Assembly: GCA_021234535.1 (NCBI GenBank)
Contig: CM037840.1
Location: forward strand, 27,657,020-27,721,019
DNA: 64,000 nucleotides
From: Stichopus chloronotus
Taxonomy: Eukaryota; Echinodermata; Holothuroidea; Aspidochirotida; Stichopodidae
Direction of reading: 5' to 3'
The notes beneath the pieces are model-generated. The model was not told the origin of the DNA, ran no database searches, and saw only the letters and a list, made by a program, of their open reading frames with translations. The position numbers and the translations under genes are program-made. Positions 32,801 through 43,677 of the stretch are shown here, piece after piece; positions within the stretch are counted from its first letter, which is position 1; the number at the start of each line of letters is the position of its first letter.

Positions 32801-34211
32801 ATGTTGTGGACGAAATGACTCCATAATCAGATGCGAGGATAAGAGCAAACGTGGATTGCTCTAGCATGGCAGTTCTTTGGTCAGTGTCACCACAGAGGCA
32901 CCATCCAACACTACGATCGTTGCAAGAGGCATCCCTGCACTGGAAATCTAGTGACACTTCATCCAAGGAAAAAACTTCCAACTTGCTAAACTCTTTTAAT
33001 ATAATGCTCTCTAGGTCAAGGTCCTCCTTCGTCAGTCCCATGGATTTAGACCATCTCAGCCTCCGACTCAGGATGTGGTCCCTGTCTCCCCCTCCCATTT
33101 CATAGCCCAGCTTGTCCCTGTCTTTGGAGCCGTGAAATGAGATGATGTATTTCCTTCTGGCAGGAGTAAAACTGGGACCAAATTTTCCACCTTTCCATAA
33201 AGTTCTTAAGACTGGGAATAATGGGGGCATCACAACATCGAATCCACTTCGAAACTGTTGGGAAGTGTAGAAGCTTTGTGCAAGAAATGCCCTGCCAGTG
33301 TTGACATTCGCCAAGATATTACTGGACATTTTATCACTTGAGACAGAAATCAACAGGTGATTGCGACCGTCACCCCTCCAAAACTCCAGGCCATGAAGTC
33401 GCCCCTCCATATCGTCCTCATCCAAGTCCTCTTCTGCTGTGTCCCACAGGAGAACAACAAAGATGCAGGCTTTGCTGGGGTCATTGGTGGTGTACGACGT
33501 CCTCTTGAGGGCGTTTATCACAGAGACACGTTGGGCCCCCGCGTCGGTTTGGACCGGCATCAGAGAGTCGGAATCATACACGTACACCCTAAAAGGCGAG
33601 ACGATAGAACACCGCGAATAATCGAAGCAGTTATGCTGGCGGCATGAGGAGGATGAGAGAGGGGCATCCATCGGGTGGTCATTCTCTAGCGGTGGTAGGA
33701 TCTGGAGGGGTGCAGAGATGTGCCTGAGGGAACGTTCCACCACCTCTGTCTGCTCCTTCATTGACTGGTCAATCTGTGTCCGGACTCGATCGAGATCACT
33801 TCGAGACCTGAGCAGATCTTTCTGCACTGACTGCAGCTGGTTGCTGAAGGTCTGAAGTTGCTGCTGGACCTTCTTTCTGCTCTCTTCTAACTGCCTCAGC
33901 TCCTTCTGGACCGACTGCCTGATGTCGTAGAGCTCGGCGACGTGCGACCTCAGCTCCGTCGGCTTCATCTCTACCAGACGAGAGAGACGGGTGTCTGCCT
34001 CGGCATCCTTCCTGTGGCTGGACATCTCGGCCACCCCTAGGTAGTAGTGTGCTACCAGAGGCATGATGATGATCACGGCCAGGGTGAAGGCGATCAGCTT
34101 CTGCAGGTACCCCATACTGATCAGCCAGCGGCAGAAGGTCATCTGAGAGACCAACTGCGGCTGTTTGCCATAACGAGGGTTGCCGTGCCTTCCAGACGGA
34201 ATGGGCTTCAT
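20619..34211 (-). CDS. EXTL3: Exostosin-like 3 glycosyltransferase, complete coding region
   Basis: Six exons: 34211-32070, 30987-30913, 28781-28654, 27349-27202, 23137-23009 and 20828-20619, all with GT-AG sites in matching phase, giving 943 codons (human EXTL3 has 919). It is a type II Golgi/ER membrane protein that adds GlcNAc during heparan sulfate chain initiation and elongation. Order: short cytosolic tail, membrane segment at about 38-60, coiled coil about 84-160, exostosin (GT47-type) domain about 190-565, linker, GT64 domain about 685-935. Near-identity to vertebrate EXTL3 includes NCFDYSRC (194-201), GGSGKE (667-672), the nucleotide-sugar metal motif [10 protein letters not shown] (DDD 767-769), [23 protein letters not shown] and the C-terminus KCFKFI. 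All key residues are present, so it should be active. The start is the first ATG of a long open frame with G at -3; 5' untranslated exons are not identified. Confidence 0.97.
20829..22689 (-). other. EXTL3 intron 5, remainder
   Basis: Contains an oligo-C run at about 21229-21239, a partial 141-bp repeat block at about 21500-21760 and an inverted pair TACCTTGTA/TACAAGGTA at about 21629-21662. Confidence 0.55.
21500..21760 (-). repeat. 141-bp repeat fragment, block 6
   Basis: Exact TGACCTTTGACCT at 21540-21552; a second, mutated core (ACTTTGACCTACACC) near 21717. Diverged copy of the dispersed family inside EXTL3 intron 5. Confidence 0.6.
22690..22930 (-). mobile_element. tRNA-derived SINE candidate
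   Basis: On the minus strand a polymerase III-type B box (GTGTTCGATCCCTG, near 22848-22861) follows GACCAACGCGGGAGACCG, and a weaker A-box-like TGGCCAACGGTTGG lies about 55 bp upstream. The spacing and the GGGAGACCGGTGTTCGATCCC wording are typical of SINE heads. The body runs towards 22690 with no coding content. It lies in EXTL3 intron 5, same strand as the gene. A-box quality is poor, so an old SINE rather than a tRNA gene. Confidence 0.5.
23009..23137 (-). CDS. EXTL3: EXTL3 coding exon 5 (residues 832-874)
   Basis: 43 codons, phase 0, acceptor TTTGTCTAG, donor AAG/GTAAGT. It reads [20 protein letters not shown] then [17 protein letters not shown]. The acidic pair of NCED (856-857) is conserved in all GT64 enzymes and is near the active site in EXTL2. 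Confidence 0.96.
23138..27201 (-). other. EXTL3 intron 4
   Basis: About 4 kb. It holds the 40-bp minisatellite at 24920-25115, an oligo-T run at about 24806-24821 and an oligo-A run at about 25121-25134. No exon recognised. Confidence 0.6.
24920..25115 (+). repeat. 40-bp minisatellite, five copies
   Basis: Copies begin at about 24920, 24961, 24999, 25039 and 25079 with GGGACCAGGTCACTATGGCA as shared core, followed by a 'catgcactgtg-ttta' part. Period 38-41 bp. Within EXTL3 intron 4. Confidence 0.75.
27202..27349 (-). CDS. EXTL3: EXTL3 coding exon 4 (residues 783-831)
   Basis: Acceptor CCTCCAACAG, donor AAG/GTAAGC. One base completes the split arginine, then 49 codons: [38 protein letters not shown]. 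The vertebrate sequence is [20 protein letters not shown] and [18 protein letters not shown], so this exon is highly constrained. Confidence 0.96.
27350..27769 (-). other. EXTL3 intron 3 next to exon 4
   Basis: No repeat recognised. A plus-strand frame of 219 codons overlaps exon 4 and this intron; its only conserved content is the antisense image of exon 4. Confidence 0.6.
27770..28260 (-). repeat. 141-bp dispersed tandem repeat, block 5 (EXTL3 intron 3)
   Basis: Tandem units with exact TGACCTTTGACCT at 27850-27862, 27996-28008 and 28137-28149, spacing 146 and 141 bp. GAGATATCGTGTTTACA lies between cores. These are the least diverged copies in the window. A (CA)n tract follows at about 28263-28312. 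Confidence 0.85.
28654..28781 (-). CDS. EXTL3: EXTL3 coding exon 3 (residues 740-782), DXD motif
   Basis: Acceptor GTCTGCTCAG, donor TTCAG/GTAATG in phase 2. It carries [13 protein letters not shown] and the [12 protein letters not shown] motif, where the three aspartates (767-769) bind the metal-UDP-sugar complex in GT64 enzymes. The C-terminal FGFR codon is split with exon 4. Confidence 0.96.
28782..30912 (-). other. EXTL3 intron 2
   Basis: Contains a 12-bp perfect palindrome CCGTACGTACGG at 29918-29929. No other structure or exon recognised. Confidence 0.6.
30913..30987 (-). CDS. EXTL3: EXTL3 coding exon 2 (residues 715-739)
   Basis: 25 codons, phase 0 at both ends, too short to stand out as an open frame. 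Acceptor ACATTTCAG, donor AAG/GTAAAT. It reads [20 protein letters not shown], matching human [20 protein letters not shown], part of the GT64 nucleotide-binding fold. Confidence 0.95.
31220..31410. mobile_element. Foldback (palindromic) MITE-like element, copy A
   Basis: Arms of about 30 bp at 31223-31252 (AACTTACCTGTCTCAGCAC...) and 31379-31408 (inverse complement) with about three mismatches, separated by about 126 bp. A related element with the same arm core CTGTCTCAGCA lies at 35311-35455. It sits in EXTL3 intron 1. No coding capacity. Confidence 0.6.
31411..32069 (-). other. Rest of EXTL3 intron 1 next to exon 1
   Basis: No repeat or exon recognised. The open frame carried over from exon 1 ends at 31917. 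Confidence 0.5.
32070..34211 (-). CDS. EXTL3: EXTL3 coding exon 1 (residues 1-714)
   Basis: Single large exon carrying the tail, membrane anchor, coiled coil, whole exostosin domain and the start of the GT64 domain, ending LLGLPFLNK at donor AAG/GTAAGA in phase 0. The open frame continues to 31917 but those residues are intronic. The human protein has the matching stretch LNGLPYLNK. A sequon NFT at 615-617 is conserved with vertebrates (RNFT). An acidic insertion [11 protein letters not shown] (260-270) lies within the exostosin domain. The exon may extend upstream: TTCCAG around 34246-34251 on the minus strand could be its 3' splice site. Confidence 0.96.
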
Positions 34212-35150
34212 CGCGCTACATGATTTCCGACGGGTTGCCGACGAACAGGCTGGAAGTCACCGTGGCAACAATGTTCCACATGAAAAATCATCAGAAAGGT
34301 GTTGGACCATCACCCAGAATGCGTTCCATTGATATTCAGTGGTCTCATAGAGACAATAAATATTTTAGTACTCTTCAAAGGGAAAAAAACAAATGTGATT
34401 AATGCTGTATGCTGTTGCTACAAACGATGTGGTATACGTCGTTTTCTTGTCTGACACTGTCATACGGAGTAACCCAGTCTAAGATCTGATGACTAACCAG
34501 TCACTGTCATCATGGACTCAAGCTGGAGATGGTTGCTAAGCTTTAAGTTCCTACTCGTCGACCTCCAGAGTACACGTACAATCACTTGCTTCAGTCGCCA
34601 ATTCAAACTTAACTCTTCTCGTGCTTAAATGACGCAGTGCTGAACTGGGGTCTCTCTTGCCAGGGTTGCCTCGAAGTTAGAGGGAAATGGTAGCTCAATC
34701 CGGTACCCTCTGAACTAGTTTAGATCTTCAAACATCTGAAAACGATCAAAGACAAAAAAGTAAGAGATAGGAGGATGTTAAACTGAAAAGGAAAATCTTT
34801 TTTCACTTCAAAATTTAAAGAACTGAATCGTGAAAGATTGATTAGACTGACCCTACTGGAGGCTCATGCGGCCCATGCTAAGATGATGACGACGCTGAGT
34901 AGGTTGTTTCGACGAACTGAAGACTTCGGGCGAACGGTGGAAAACGTGAGATATTCTAATGAAGGAGTACAAAACGTGTGTCCCTGGAAAGTGAGCACAT
35001 GGATGCACCATATGCAGCACAGGTGAAAAATAAAACTCCACCGCACCTACTGATGAATAATGTTGCACAACTAAGTTATTACCACACATGGAGAAGAAAA
35101 AAAAAAGCAATACCAAAATGTACTATACTGTAGTTGTGATGATGTAACCC
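34212..35150 (-). other. Upstream flank of the EXTL3 coding exon
   Basis: Probably 5' untranslated exon and then intron. A pyrimidine-containing stretch ending TTCCAG at about 34246-34251 (minus strand) could be the acceptor of the first coding exon. No TATA box, CpG cluster or other promoter signature was recognised close to the ATG. Confidence 0.35.
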
Positions 35151-35730
35151 AAAGTCCACAGTTGTTGATAAGCATATCACTGAAATCAGTCCAAGCTTGC
35201 ATAGCTTGAGATATTACATTTAGTGGTCTTTTTTAGGTTGACCTCTGCTGACCTCGATTGAACTTCAGCAGAAATAACCCCAAATTCATCTGGTTTGGTT
35301 ATTTACGAATGACTCACTTATCTGTCTCAGCATGAGAAATGCACTCCCATCTACCGTGCCAAGAGCACTGGTAACCTTTGACACCACTACTACAGCTGTC
35401 CAGCACAAGACTGGACTAATGCCTCTTGTTGTTATGCTGAGACAGGTACGTGAGAACTAAAGTAAATTAATTGGGTATTTGTACTGAATACATGATGCAT
35501 ATGCACAATACACATATGATGAGTTCAAGCTTGTGTTCTTGAAATTTGCAGTTTACAAGGCTTTCACAGCTTGGGCTCTGTTGATCTCTGTTGATCTCAG
35601 TTGACCTTTGACATCCACCAAAACCAATATGATATAGTGTACAGAATGACATCAGTACTGTACATCAGTCCAACTTTCACGTTTTGAGATGCCACGTTTG
35701 CACACACAAGGCATCGTAAACACACACACA
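35150..35730 (-). repeat. 141-bp repeat fragments, block 7, with foldback copy inside
   Basis: Diverged units at about 35180-35280 (TTGAGATATTACATT, TGACCTCTGCTGACCT) and 35525-35720 (GTTTACAAGG, TGACCTTTGACA near 35602). The foldback element at 35311-35455 separates them. A (CA)n remnant follows. Confidence 0.6.
35311..35455. mobile_element. Foldback (palindromic) MITE-like element, copy B
   Basis: Left arm 35311-35343 (CTCACTTATCTGTCTCAGCAT) and right arm about 35420-35455 (complement reads CTCACGTACCTGTCTCAGCAT). Related to copy A at 31220-31410 across both arms and the 'ctggtttgg-ttta-gaatga' flank. Non-coding. Confidence 0.55.
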
Positions 35731-36870
35731 TATGCATGCACAAGGGGGTTCTGAATTTTAGCGACTCCCTGCATGCACACGTGGCACAAATCCACATGCC
35801 ATCAGGATAACATCGTCTATAGATAAGTTACAATTCTCATCAAAACTAAATAACATCACATTGAAATCTTTTACACTGCACTGCAGTCTGTCCTGTCTCC
35901 CTGCAGTATCTCATGTACATCACAGATGATCAGCCTGAGCATACTGCTGTTGCCATGTCAAAGTCTGTCTGTTTTTTTTTCTTTTTTCTCTCTCCCCTCT
36001 GGCCCACTGCCACATAAATTTCCTCACTGAAGATGAAGAAGATGATGCAGCAGCTCCATGAGGTAGTAGCATCTGCAAAACAGCACTGTAAAGTGTAACC
36101 CCCCCCCCTTGCTGGGAGGCAGGCTGGATTTTGTAGCAAGTAGACCACTGTAAACCCCACAGAATAGGAGAGACATCGATTGAGAAACTAATCACAGGCC
36201 TGCCACAAATCACTCCATCCCAGATAATTAAAACCTATTACTGACTAATTTATCGAGTCCCAGGGAGAAACCTGAAGCTACTTTTACAGGGAACAGTACT
36301 TCACACTTCCATAACATGGTGCTCACTGTACACTTGTGTAGATGTGCACAAATCAAGAAAAGCCATGTGTACAGTGACCGAGTAGGAGTGCTCAATTTTG
36401 AGCACCATCTACAACATCTCAGGGATATGACGGACATATTTGACTGCCTGTGTTTCTTGATAGGCAAAGCAAAATTTTGAAAAGTTGAAAGGTTAGATGA
36501 TAAAGAAGGGAGGAGGGGAAATCCTGTCTCCCCTCCCCTAAAGCCCTCTCAGTATGGGCATGAATACAGCTCTTCAATTTAAAAGAAAAGCAGACACTTT
36601 CGGCATCATTCGCTGGTATTTCATAGCATCTGAGTAGCATCAGCCTTTGGGACAACTGTTTGTATTTCTTGACTGCAACCTAGTCTTTTTTTGGGGGGAA
36701 ATATAAATAACTTGAGCTACGGACAAGATATTGGAGTGGAGATTGGAGCTCCAGCAGTGAAAGGAATATTTATCCTTTCTAATCACCTTTAGTCATCATT
36801 GACATATTCCATTCAAAGCCCTCACATCCCACCGTGATAATTGGCCTTGCCATACTCTGTACACACAGTG
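35731..36870. other. Spacer, no gene recognised
   Basis: Oligo-C at about 36100-36108. Short open frames without domain or splice support. Confidence 0.4.
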
Positions 36871-36945
36871 GTGCCAGGGAGTTGCTGCAGTATTCTGCAG
36901 TATTCTGAATAGCAACTCCCTGCTGGTACATTGACTGTGTTTTGC
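36850..36945. other. Strong hairpin
   Basis: Perfect 12-bp arms CAGGGAGTTGCT (36875-36886) and AGCAACTCCCTG (36911-36922). The loop carries GCAGTATTCT twice in tandem, and outward pairing continues with gaps to ACACAGT on both sides. The shape resembles a small-RNA precursor or a foldback remnant; sequence alone cannot separate these. Confidence 0.5.
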
Positions 36946-39900
36946 GATGATGGCAAACTACATAATACCTATAGGAAATTGCCTTCAAGCTGTGCAGCTT
37001 GTTTCCACCTCAGTCAACTTTAGAAAGAAGTATATATGTTGTGTGAGAAATTGTGGTTAGAGATAGAGTATATGACTATATACCGTACAATATTTAAAGC
37101 AACAAAATACAGTATTTCATTTTGCAATAATCCAACGTAAAAGATTCAGTAGCATAGACTTCCAACATACTCTGTATTCACATCACTTCAAACAGTTGGG
37201 CACACACAAAAAAAATGATCTTCATGAATGTTTTTTTAAGTTAACATTTTCATCAAGCTTGTCATTTTGACCCTCCTTGCGGAAGTTGTGTGTATGCACA
37301 CAGAAAGAGGTCTGTGTAAAGCAAACCGTGTGAGGCAATGAAGCCACATACTGTACATGACAGCAGGCAATGCTAGCATTGTATACTGTGTGCGAAGAAG
37401 GCAGATTGAGACTGTCAATAATTGATCATTTCAAGACTAACGACACTTTGTTGCTAACTTCCAGTTCTGCAGGTAATAACAAAGAAATGCGTCCCTGTAA
37501 GCATCAAAACCAACTCCGAAAAGCAGCAAATTTCACCACTGTTTGAATACTAACATTACATAATTGTTACATAATTTCATTACCTACAAATAGTGATAAT
37601 AACACACACAAAATCTAATATGACATTTAAAATATTACAAAACACATAAAAAAGGCAATGATAAAAGTGCAGACACCATGTATTACCCTCAAATAGTCTC
37701 CTGAAATTACACAATCAAACTTTACCTGTAAAAAATTTTACGGTGCAGTAAAAAAAAAAAATGTTCCCATCAATGTCCACATTCTTTATTGGCACCATAT
37801 ATCTTTTGGTCTCAGGAAAACTCTGAGAAGTGCAAATAATAAATTGTCTACCCAAAAATATGTACAGTACAGGTACTTGCAAAGTAATTGTTTAAATACA
37901 AGTTGCAATCAAAAGCAAAGTATGTGAAGTAGGACACTGTGCTACTGTATCTCCACATATGGCTACTTCCATCGCTAACACTCCCTATAGTTTAGCTTTA
38001 CTAAATACTGTGTCACTGTGGCAGTTGACTTTCATCGACATAGTTTTGAACAACAATAAAACAAGGGTGGAGCTCAGTTTTATGTGTCTAGATGACTACA
38101 AGTTACATTACACATATCCTCTAGAGAGTATTGCAGGAAGTCTATCAAAGCTGACTTGGATAATAAATATTGAAAGCACCCCAGCCTTGTCTTCTTGCAA
38201 AGTACCGGACAGACAGACGCGAAACAAATTTTGTTTTATAATTTGGCCTTTCTTCCAAGAATTGGGGCAGTCAGGCACCGATACTGTAGTCTGTGCTGTT
38301 AGAGAAGCGATAGACTATGGAGCTGAATACAGGTAGTTTCCTTGACTTCCATAAAGTAAATGAGATCTACAGTAGGTGACTTTATAGTATTGGGGAAACA
38401 CAAGCATCTCATATTTCCAGGAACCGACACAGCATGCTGGCGAACCATAAAGCCACCCATTCATTTGGTAGAGTTCATGAATCCCTGTGCAGCAGATCGA
38501 AGGCACCCTTGACCTTCCGAAGCAGAGAAAGTTTGTGAGCTGCAGATTTGGGCATGAAAATGATTTATAGAACTACAGTACAGTACCAATGACCTCTGTC
38601 CAATGAATTCCGTCTTTTGAGGACCATCAGAGGGGTTGGTTTGTTTTCTTAGATGGTAATAACTACCTACATCTGAGGCAATTATGAAATGAAAGTTCTC
38701 TCTGGTTTCAAAAATGTCAGTAAATTAAGATGCAACCCAAAGGGGCTACCATTTCATAGCCTGAAGTGAAATATGTATTATTTAAAGTGGGTGGATTGGA
38801 TCCTTATCACAATGACAGCGACAGTTGAGGGTGTCTCTGCCAGCACCATTTCATCTGCAGTCAAGCCTTGCCATCTCAGAGAGGATGTTGCCACCATGCA
38901 GAGGGATGCAACCTTCACTGAATTGGAAAGCTGCATAACCTTACGCCGCACCATACTGGTAAGGCATACAATACGCCCAGTACAGTAGGGTATAGGACGG
39001 TGGACCACGGGACAGATCAGAACGGAAGAGAACAGCACATGGTATTGAACAATGTGATTTGTGACACTGCAATGTAATATGTAACATCGGCACACAATGT
39101 AGGTGAGAGAGTTTGCTCCAGATGCTGCTCGTCAAATGAACGGACAAAACATCGTCTGCACAATATATGGGAAACTGATTCAGATCACGTACTTAACTGA
39201 CTTCAGACCTTGTGGTTGCGATGAACTTTAATATTAAATAACTAGTTTGCAGTATTGAACAGCAGACTTTGCATAGACTCCAGCATTCTGTGAAAGTGGG
39301 GGAACCGATGGATTGTCGTACCAAGTGAAACTTTGAGAAATTTTTTTGCTCTTAGAAGGGGACTCAGATCTGCAAAATGGGGGCACCTGTTCCTATTTGA
39401 TTGAAGTCCATTTGTAAGCATATTTTTGGGGGAAACGTTATGCCATTTTTTTCTTCCGTGGGGTAAAACAAAGGTGAAATGTTTACCAAAAATTGGGTGA
39501 GAACTGAGAATCATGAAAAAGTTAATTCACCATTCTTATAGATGTTTTTGTTTAGATGCCAACAGAGGGTGCACAAGAAGTGAAAGCGAAAAACAGCAGA
39601 TCGCACTGTCATTGGTTGTTTATGTGGTATTATTCGATATCAATATGTGCGATCTGACAAGAACCTGTCCTTGTGCTGGCTGTGTCTGCCAGTACCAGTC
39701 TAAAGCTAACATGCACACAGTGACAGTGGCAGTGTTCCCACACACCCATCAACGATTTCCTGAAAAACAGTCTCAAAGTTTTCTGGCATCCTCATTTTTT
39801 ATTCACCACAGTAAAGACGACTTTGTGATGTTCAGAGAGATTACAGAATGAGAAAAAAACATTCCCCCAAAAGTTTCCCTAAATCGTTGCAAATTTCCTG

Positions 39901-42900
39901 AAATTTACCAAAAGTACCGTTTGGGGAGAAAATTCTTTCCTTGAAAATGGACGCACAGGTTAGTGAGGGAAGATGGAAATGACTTGCAGCAATCAATCAG
40001 TCTCTGAGTGAACGTTGCTGATGTTTCGAGTGGTACACAATGATATGCACTGGGATAAAAATTCAAGGATCTTGCAAGCAGGCTAACATGGCGATCAGCA
40101 CTTCATAAAACAATAAAAATGTCTGCGTAATGGTTCAGCTCCATTGTGAACCTGTACTTTATGTGCTAACACAAAAAGGTAGGACTTCCGCAGCTTTTCA
40201 CGTGGCATCAACGCAGATGAGCTTCGATGCACTACCTCAACCCATTTTTGTCTCCACCTCATTACCTCCACAGCTCTCACTTTCCGGCACACTTTCCTTC
40301 TCCTGAGGACATCCACGGAGGAGCCTCTACCAAGAAGAGGAGGTCGTCAGAAATATTACTGGGGAGACAACCAGGGGAAATTGCAGAGAGTTGGAATGTG
40401 GGAGTATCCCTTTGACATACAACAATCTGCTTTGGCATACAACAATCCTCTTCCTGCACATGTGGGGAACTGTTGGATGAGAAGAGACACAGGTTACCTT
40501 CCAAATCTAGCCCTGACCCATAAATATTTCAACTAGCAGCAGCAAGGATACTTGTCACCTTTGCCCACAGTTCAGAGAATTGCATATATATTTATGATAC
40601 AAGTGGGTTTCATTTTTTCTCAGTTTCTTCTTTTAACACCTGACTGTGCAAATATTCCAGCAACCCTCAATAAGTTTCCAAAATGCCCCCAAGGTCCTCT
40701 AACAATTTAGGCTAAATCTAACGCAAGGTCTCGAGGGACGCTTCAAGGTCATTTCTACATTTCTTTCTGCTATCTGGCCTTACACTACAAAGAAAAAAGG
40801 GGATGACTCCCAGTCTAAAATTACCTTGGCAAACAAATCAAATTTTCCAACATTTTATTTCTTTTTTCTTTCCCAAAAGTTCAAAATATTCCACTGAATC
40901 CAGAGCCACTGCTTTATCTTTCAACGCCACCTTAAAGAGACAGATCCAATTTACTAGAAAGGATTCCCAAGCCAAAATGGCTTGTTTCGAGGCCAGAGCT
41001 TTATTCTGCCAAAAATTGCAACCATGATTCCATCTGGGGGTTAATCTAACACTGGTCAAATTTGTCACTGAAAGTGGACTTGCGGCAAACAGGTGTGCAC
41101 GCTTCAGTTAACAGCTACAGCATAGGCATTCAAGACAGTTGTTTTCCTTTTATGTTCTCACTGAATTGCTCTGACCTTGAAATGGATGATTGCTCACTGC
41201 ACAAGTGTAACAGCTTGCCTGAAAGCAATGTATAAGGGTATTGCTTCTACCAATTCGTTCATGAAGAGCTGGTAGATACCAGTACTTTCAATGTGACGCA
41301 TTTTGGGGACCTTGCTTTTTCTACAAAGTACAAAGCAGTGCCAAACTATTTGGGGAACAGCATGCTTCTAGGTTCGATTTGGCTACGAAATGTGACAACT
41401 AATTCATAGTGCAATGCGTAGCAACTTGAGTCACAGCCACAAAAAGCAAATAAAAGAACGTAACAAGCATTCCACACCAGAAAGTCGGATAAAAAGAAGA
41501 CAACACTGGCAGGGAAATGAGATGCACATAATAGTAGCAATGTGAACATGACAGATGACCTTTTACTACAACACGTATGGTACACATGAACTGTCACTTG
41601 CCCAAACAGATTGCAGTAACTTGAGAAAAGAAACAACTCATCTAACATACTGGGGTTTTTTACTCCATTGTTCCAGTCCCGCTAGCTAGATAGATGCAGG
41701 GAAGCATCGTTTCAACTCACAGGCAAACACTGTGCTGTACCGAAAAAGCTCCCTCTACATCTGTCTTTAAAAAACTAATTGTTTTTGTAACTTTGACTCT
41801 TGGGATGTATCCTTCAGGTCATGTGATCGACATGATCAGTCGTTAAGTCACAAACTACATCAGAGATATAGTGGCTGCCCTACCCTAATAAACTAGGAAC
41901 ATTTCCTTTTCTCCCTCTGTTTCTGTTTTTCGGTTCTCTTTTTTTTTTCATTTCATTGATTTCACATTCTGATCACCATTTTTGTTCTGAGCTTACCATG
42001 ACCTACTTGACAAACTGAACTTAACTGAAGGAAAAGATCCAACTTTTCATTGAATGGAAAAGAGCAGATGCAAGAGACAAAAACAGAAAAAATACCCTTG
42101 GGAAAAGTTCTCAATGAATAACGGAGTTTAAATTGTGAATTGATTTTTGTTTGCAGTGTTGCAAAGTCCCTGAATGGGGTAGTGATGCATACATACATCT
42201 CAAATAATGCCAAACGTTCTGCATGTATCTAAACGTTTGAGATTAATCGGTGGACTGCAGAAGACAAAAGGTGACTTTGAAATGTTTGAATGGTTCTAAA
42301 CCCATTCAGTGGGCTCTGACAAGTTACACACAAACCAGAGCAAGAAATACTGAACCAGCTGCAATTTCAAGACACTGCAAGAACACTGTGGTTATTTGAA
42401 CAGTAATGCGGTACATTTACCACAGGAACCTGTTACGCTAAAATTGTTTGGCTTAAATAAAAACAAAGTGACGAGTCGCAGGCCTAGTCAGCATAAGGGC
42501 TTATGTTACCGTTACGTGGCTCTGAAAATATGCATTCAACGACCATCCAGTGGGAATATGAGCAAGGACCCATTTCACAATTCTGAGGTGCCAATAATAC
42601 CCACCCCACTGTAAAGGGAGATATGACCCATTTCTCTCTGAGGTCTTCCATCCAAATGAGCCAAAAGAAACCATCCTGCCAAGGCTGTACCTTGCAATAG
42701 GTTTTGTTGTGCAGTTTTTTGCATAACATAGAGTACAGCTTTTCAGTTATACCTATTACATTTTATTTTTTTCCCTAGCATTAGCTTCATCAAAGCAACT
42801 TTGCATTTTACTCCACAAGCTGGCTATCATTTTCTCAAAACTACCCTCTCTCGGCTCACAGGGATGGAAGAATGGGAAGGTGGCGATAATCCTGGTACTT

Positions 42901-43577
42901 GGAGGTTAAGAGGTTGCCAAAATACTTGGTATGGTAGATGGGAGCGTTGTTGTCATGTTGAGATATATGTAAGTGAAGGGTGAAGTAAATACTAGGCTGC
43001 TGGCCAATGAAATCCACATCTGCATCCCCACTATGGTGCACTGCCGGCTTCCCCAAATAAATTTGATGGATCGCCACATGGCGAAATGTTTCTGATACAG
43101 TACGCCACTGATTGCTGTCCTGGGGGAGGGGTATAAGGAGAGGGGATGCTCTATCCATTTTGAAAAGTATTTTTTTGATGGGACGCAGAAGCAAAATGGA
43201 GTGTGTTAAATTAATCTGTGGAAAGTAACAGATTTACCTATCTTTGAGTTAAAATAATTTTTGTCAGCATGTTGAAAAAAGGTTCAACTTTCTAACATAG
43301 TCCCCGTACTGTACTTTTTGCATGCTACTCAAAACCATGTCCCACGCCACAAGTGGCATGCACGCCGTCATTTAACTACGTACACAAATTGATGGAAAAT
43401 TTTCCAGGCCGTACAGATTTTATTTTCCAGCCGTCATCACCAAAAAATTCCAACTTACCTGAGGCTGACTGTACCTTTAGGTGTTGATTTTGGCATTTTT
43501 ATCACATGTATGTAAACGATCGATTTCTTTACCACAGATATGGGATCAACAATTTTCCGAGACTTTTTCCAGGGCAT
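36946..43577. other. Long spacer, no gene recognised
   Basis: AT-rich, many TGTACAGTACA-like stretches (for example near 37865 and 38577), short open frames on both strands with no domain, no consistent splice pairing. May be EXTL3 5' intron. Confidence 0.4.
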
Positions 43578-43677
43578 GTCACAAAAGAGAGAAAATTCAA
43601 GGACTTTCAAGGCCTTGAAAATGGACTAATCAAATTCCACGACTTCCCAGGTTTTTCCAGGAACTGTATGAACCCTG
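43578..43677. mobile_element. hAT-type transposon terminus
   Basis: The stretch ends GAACTGTATGAACCCTG at 43677, preceded by repeated 'ttccaggact/tttcaagg' wording. Its complement, starting CAGGGTTCATACAG then TTCCTGG repeats, is a widespread hAT end in animals. The facing end was not found, so this is a solo end or an extensively decayed copy. Confidence 0.4.
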
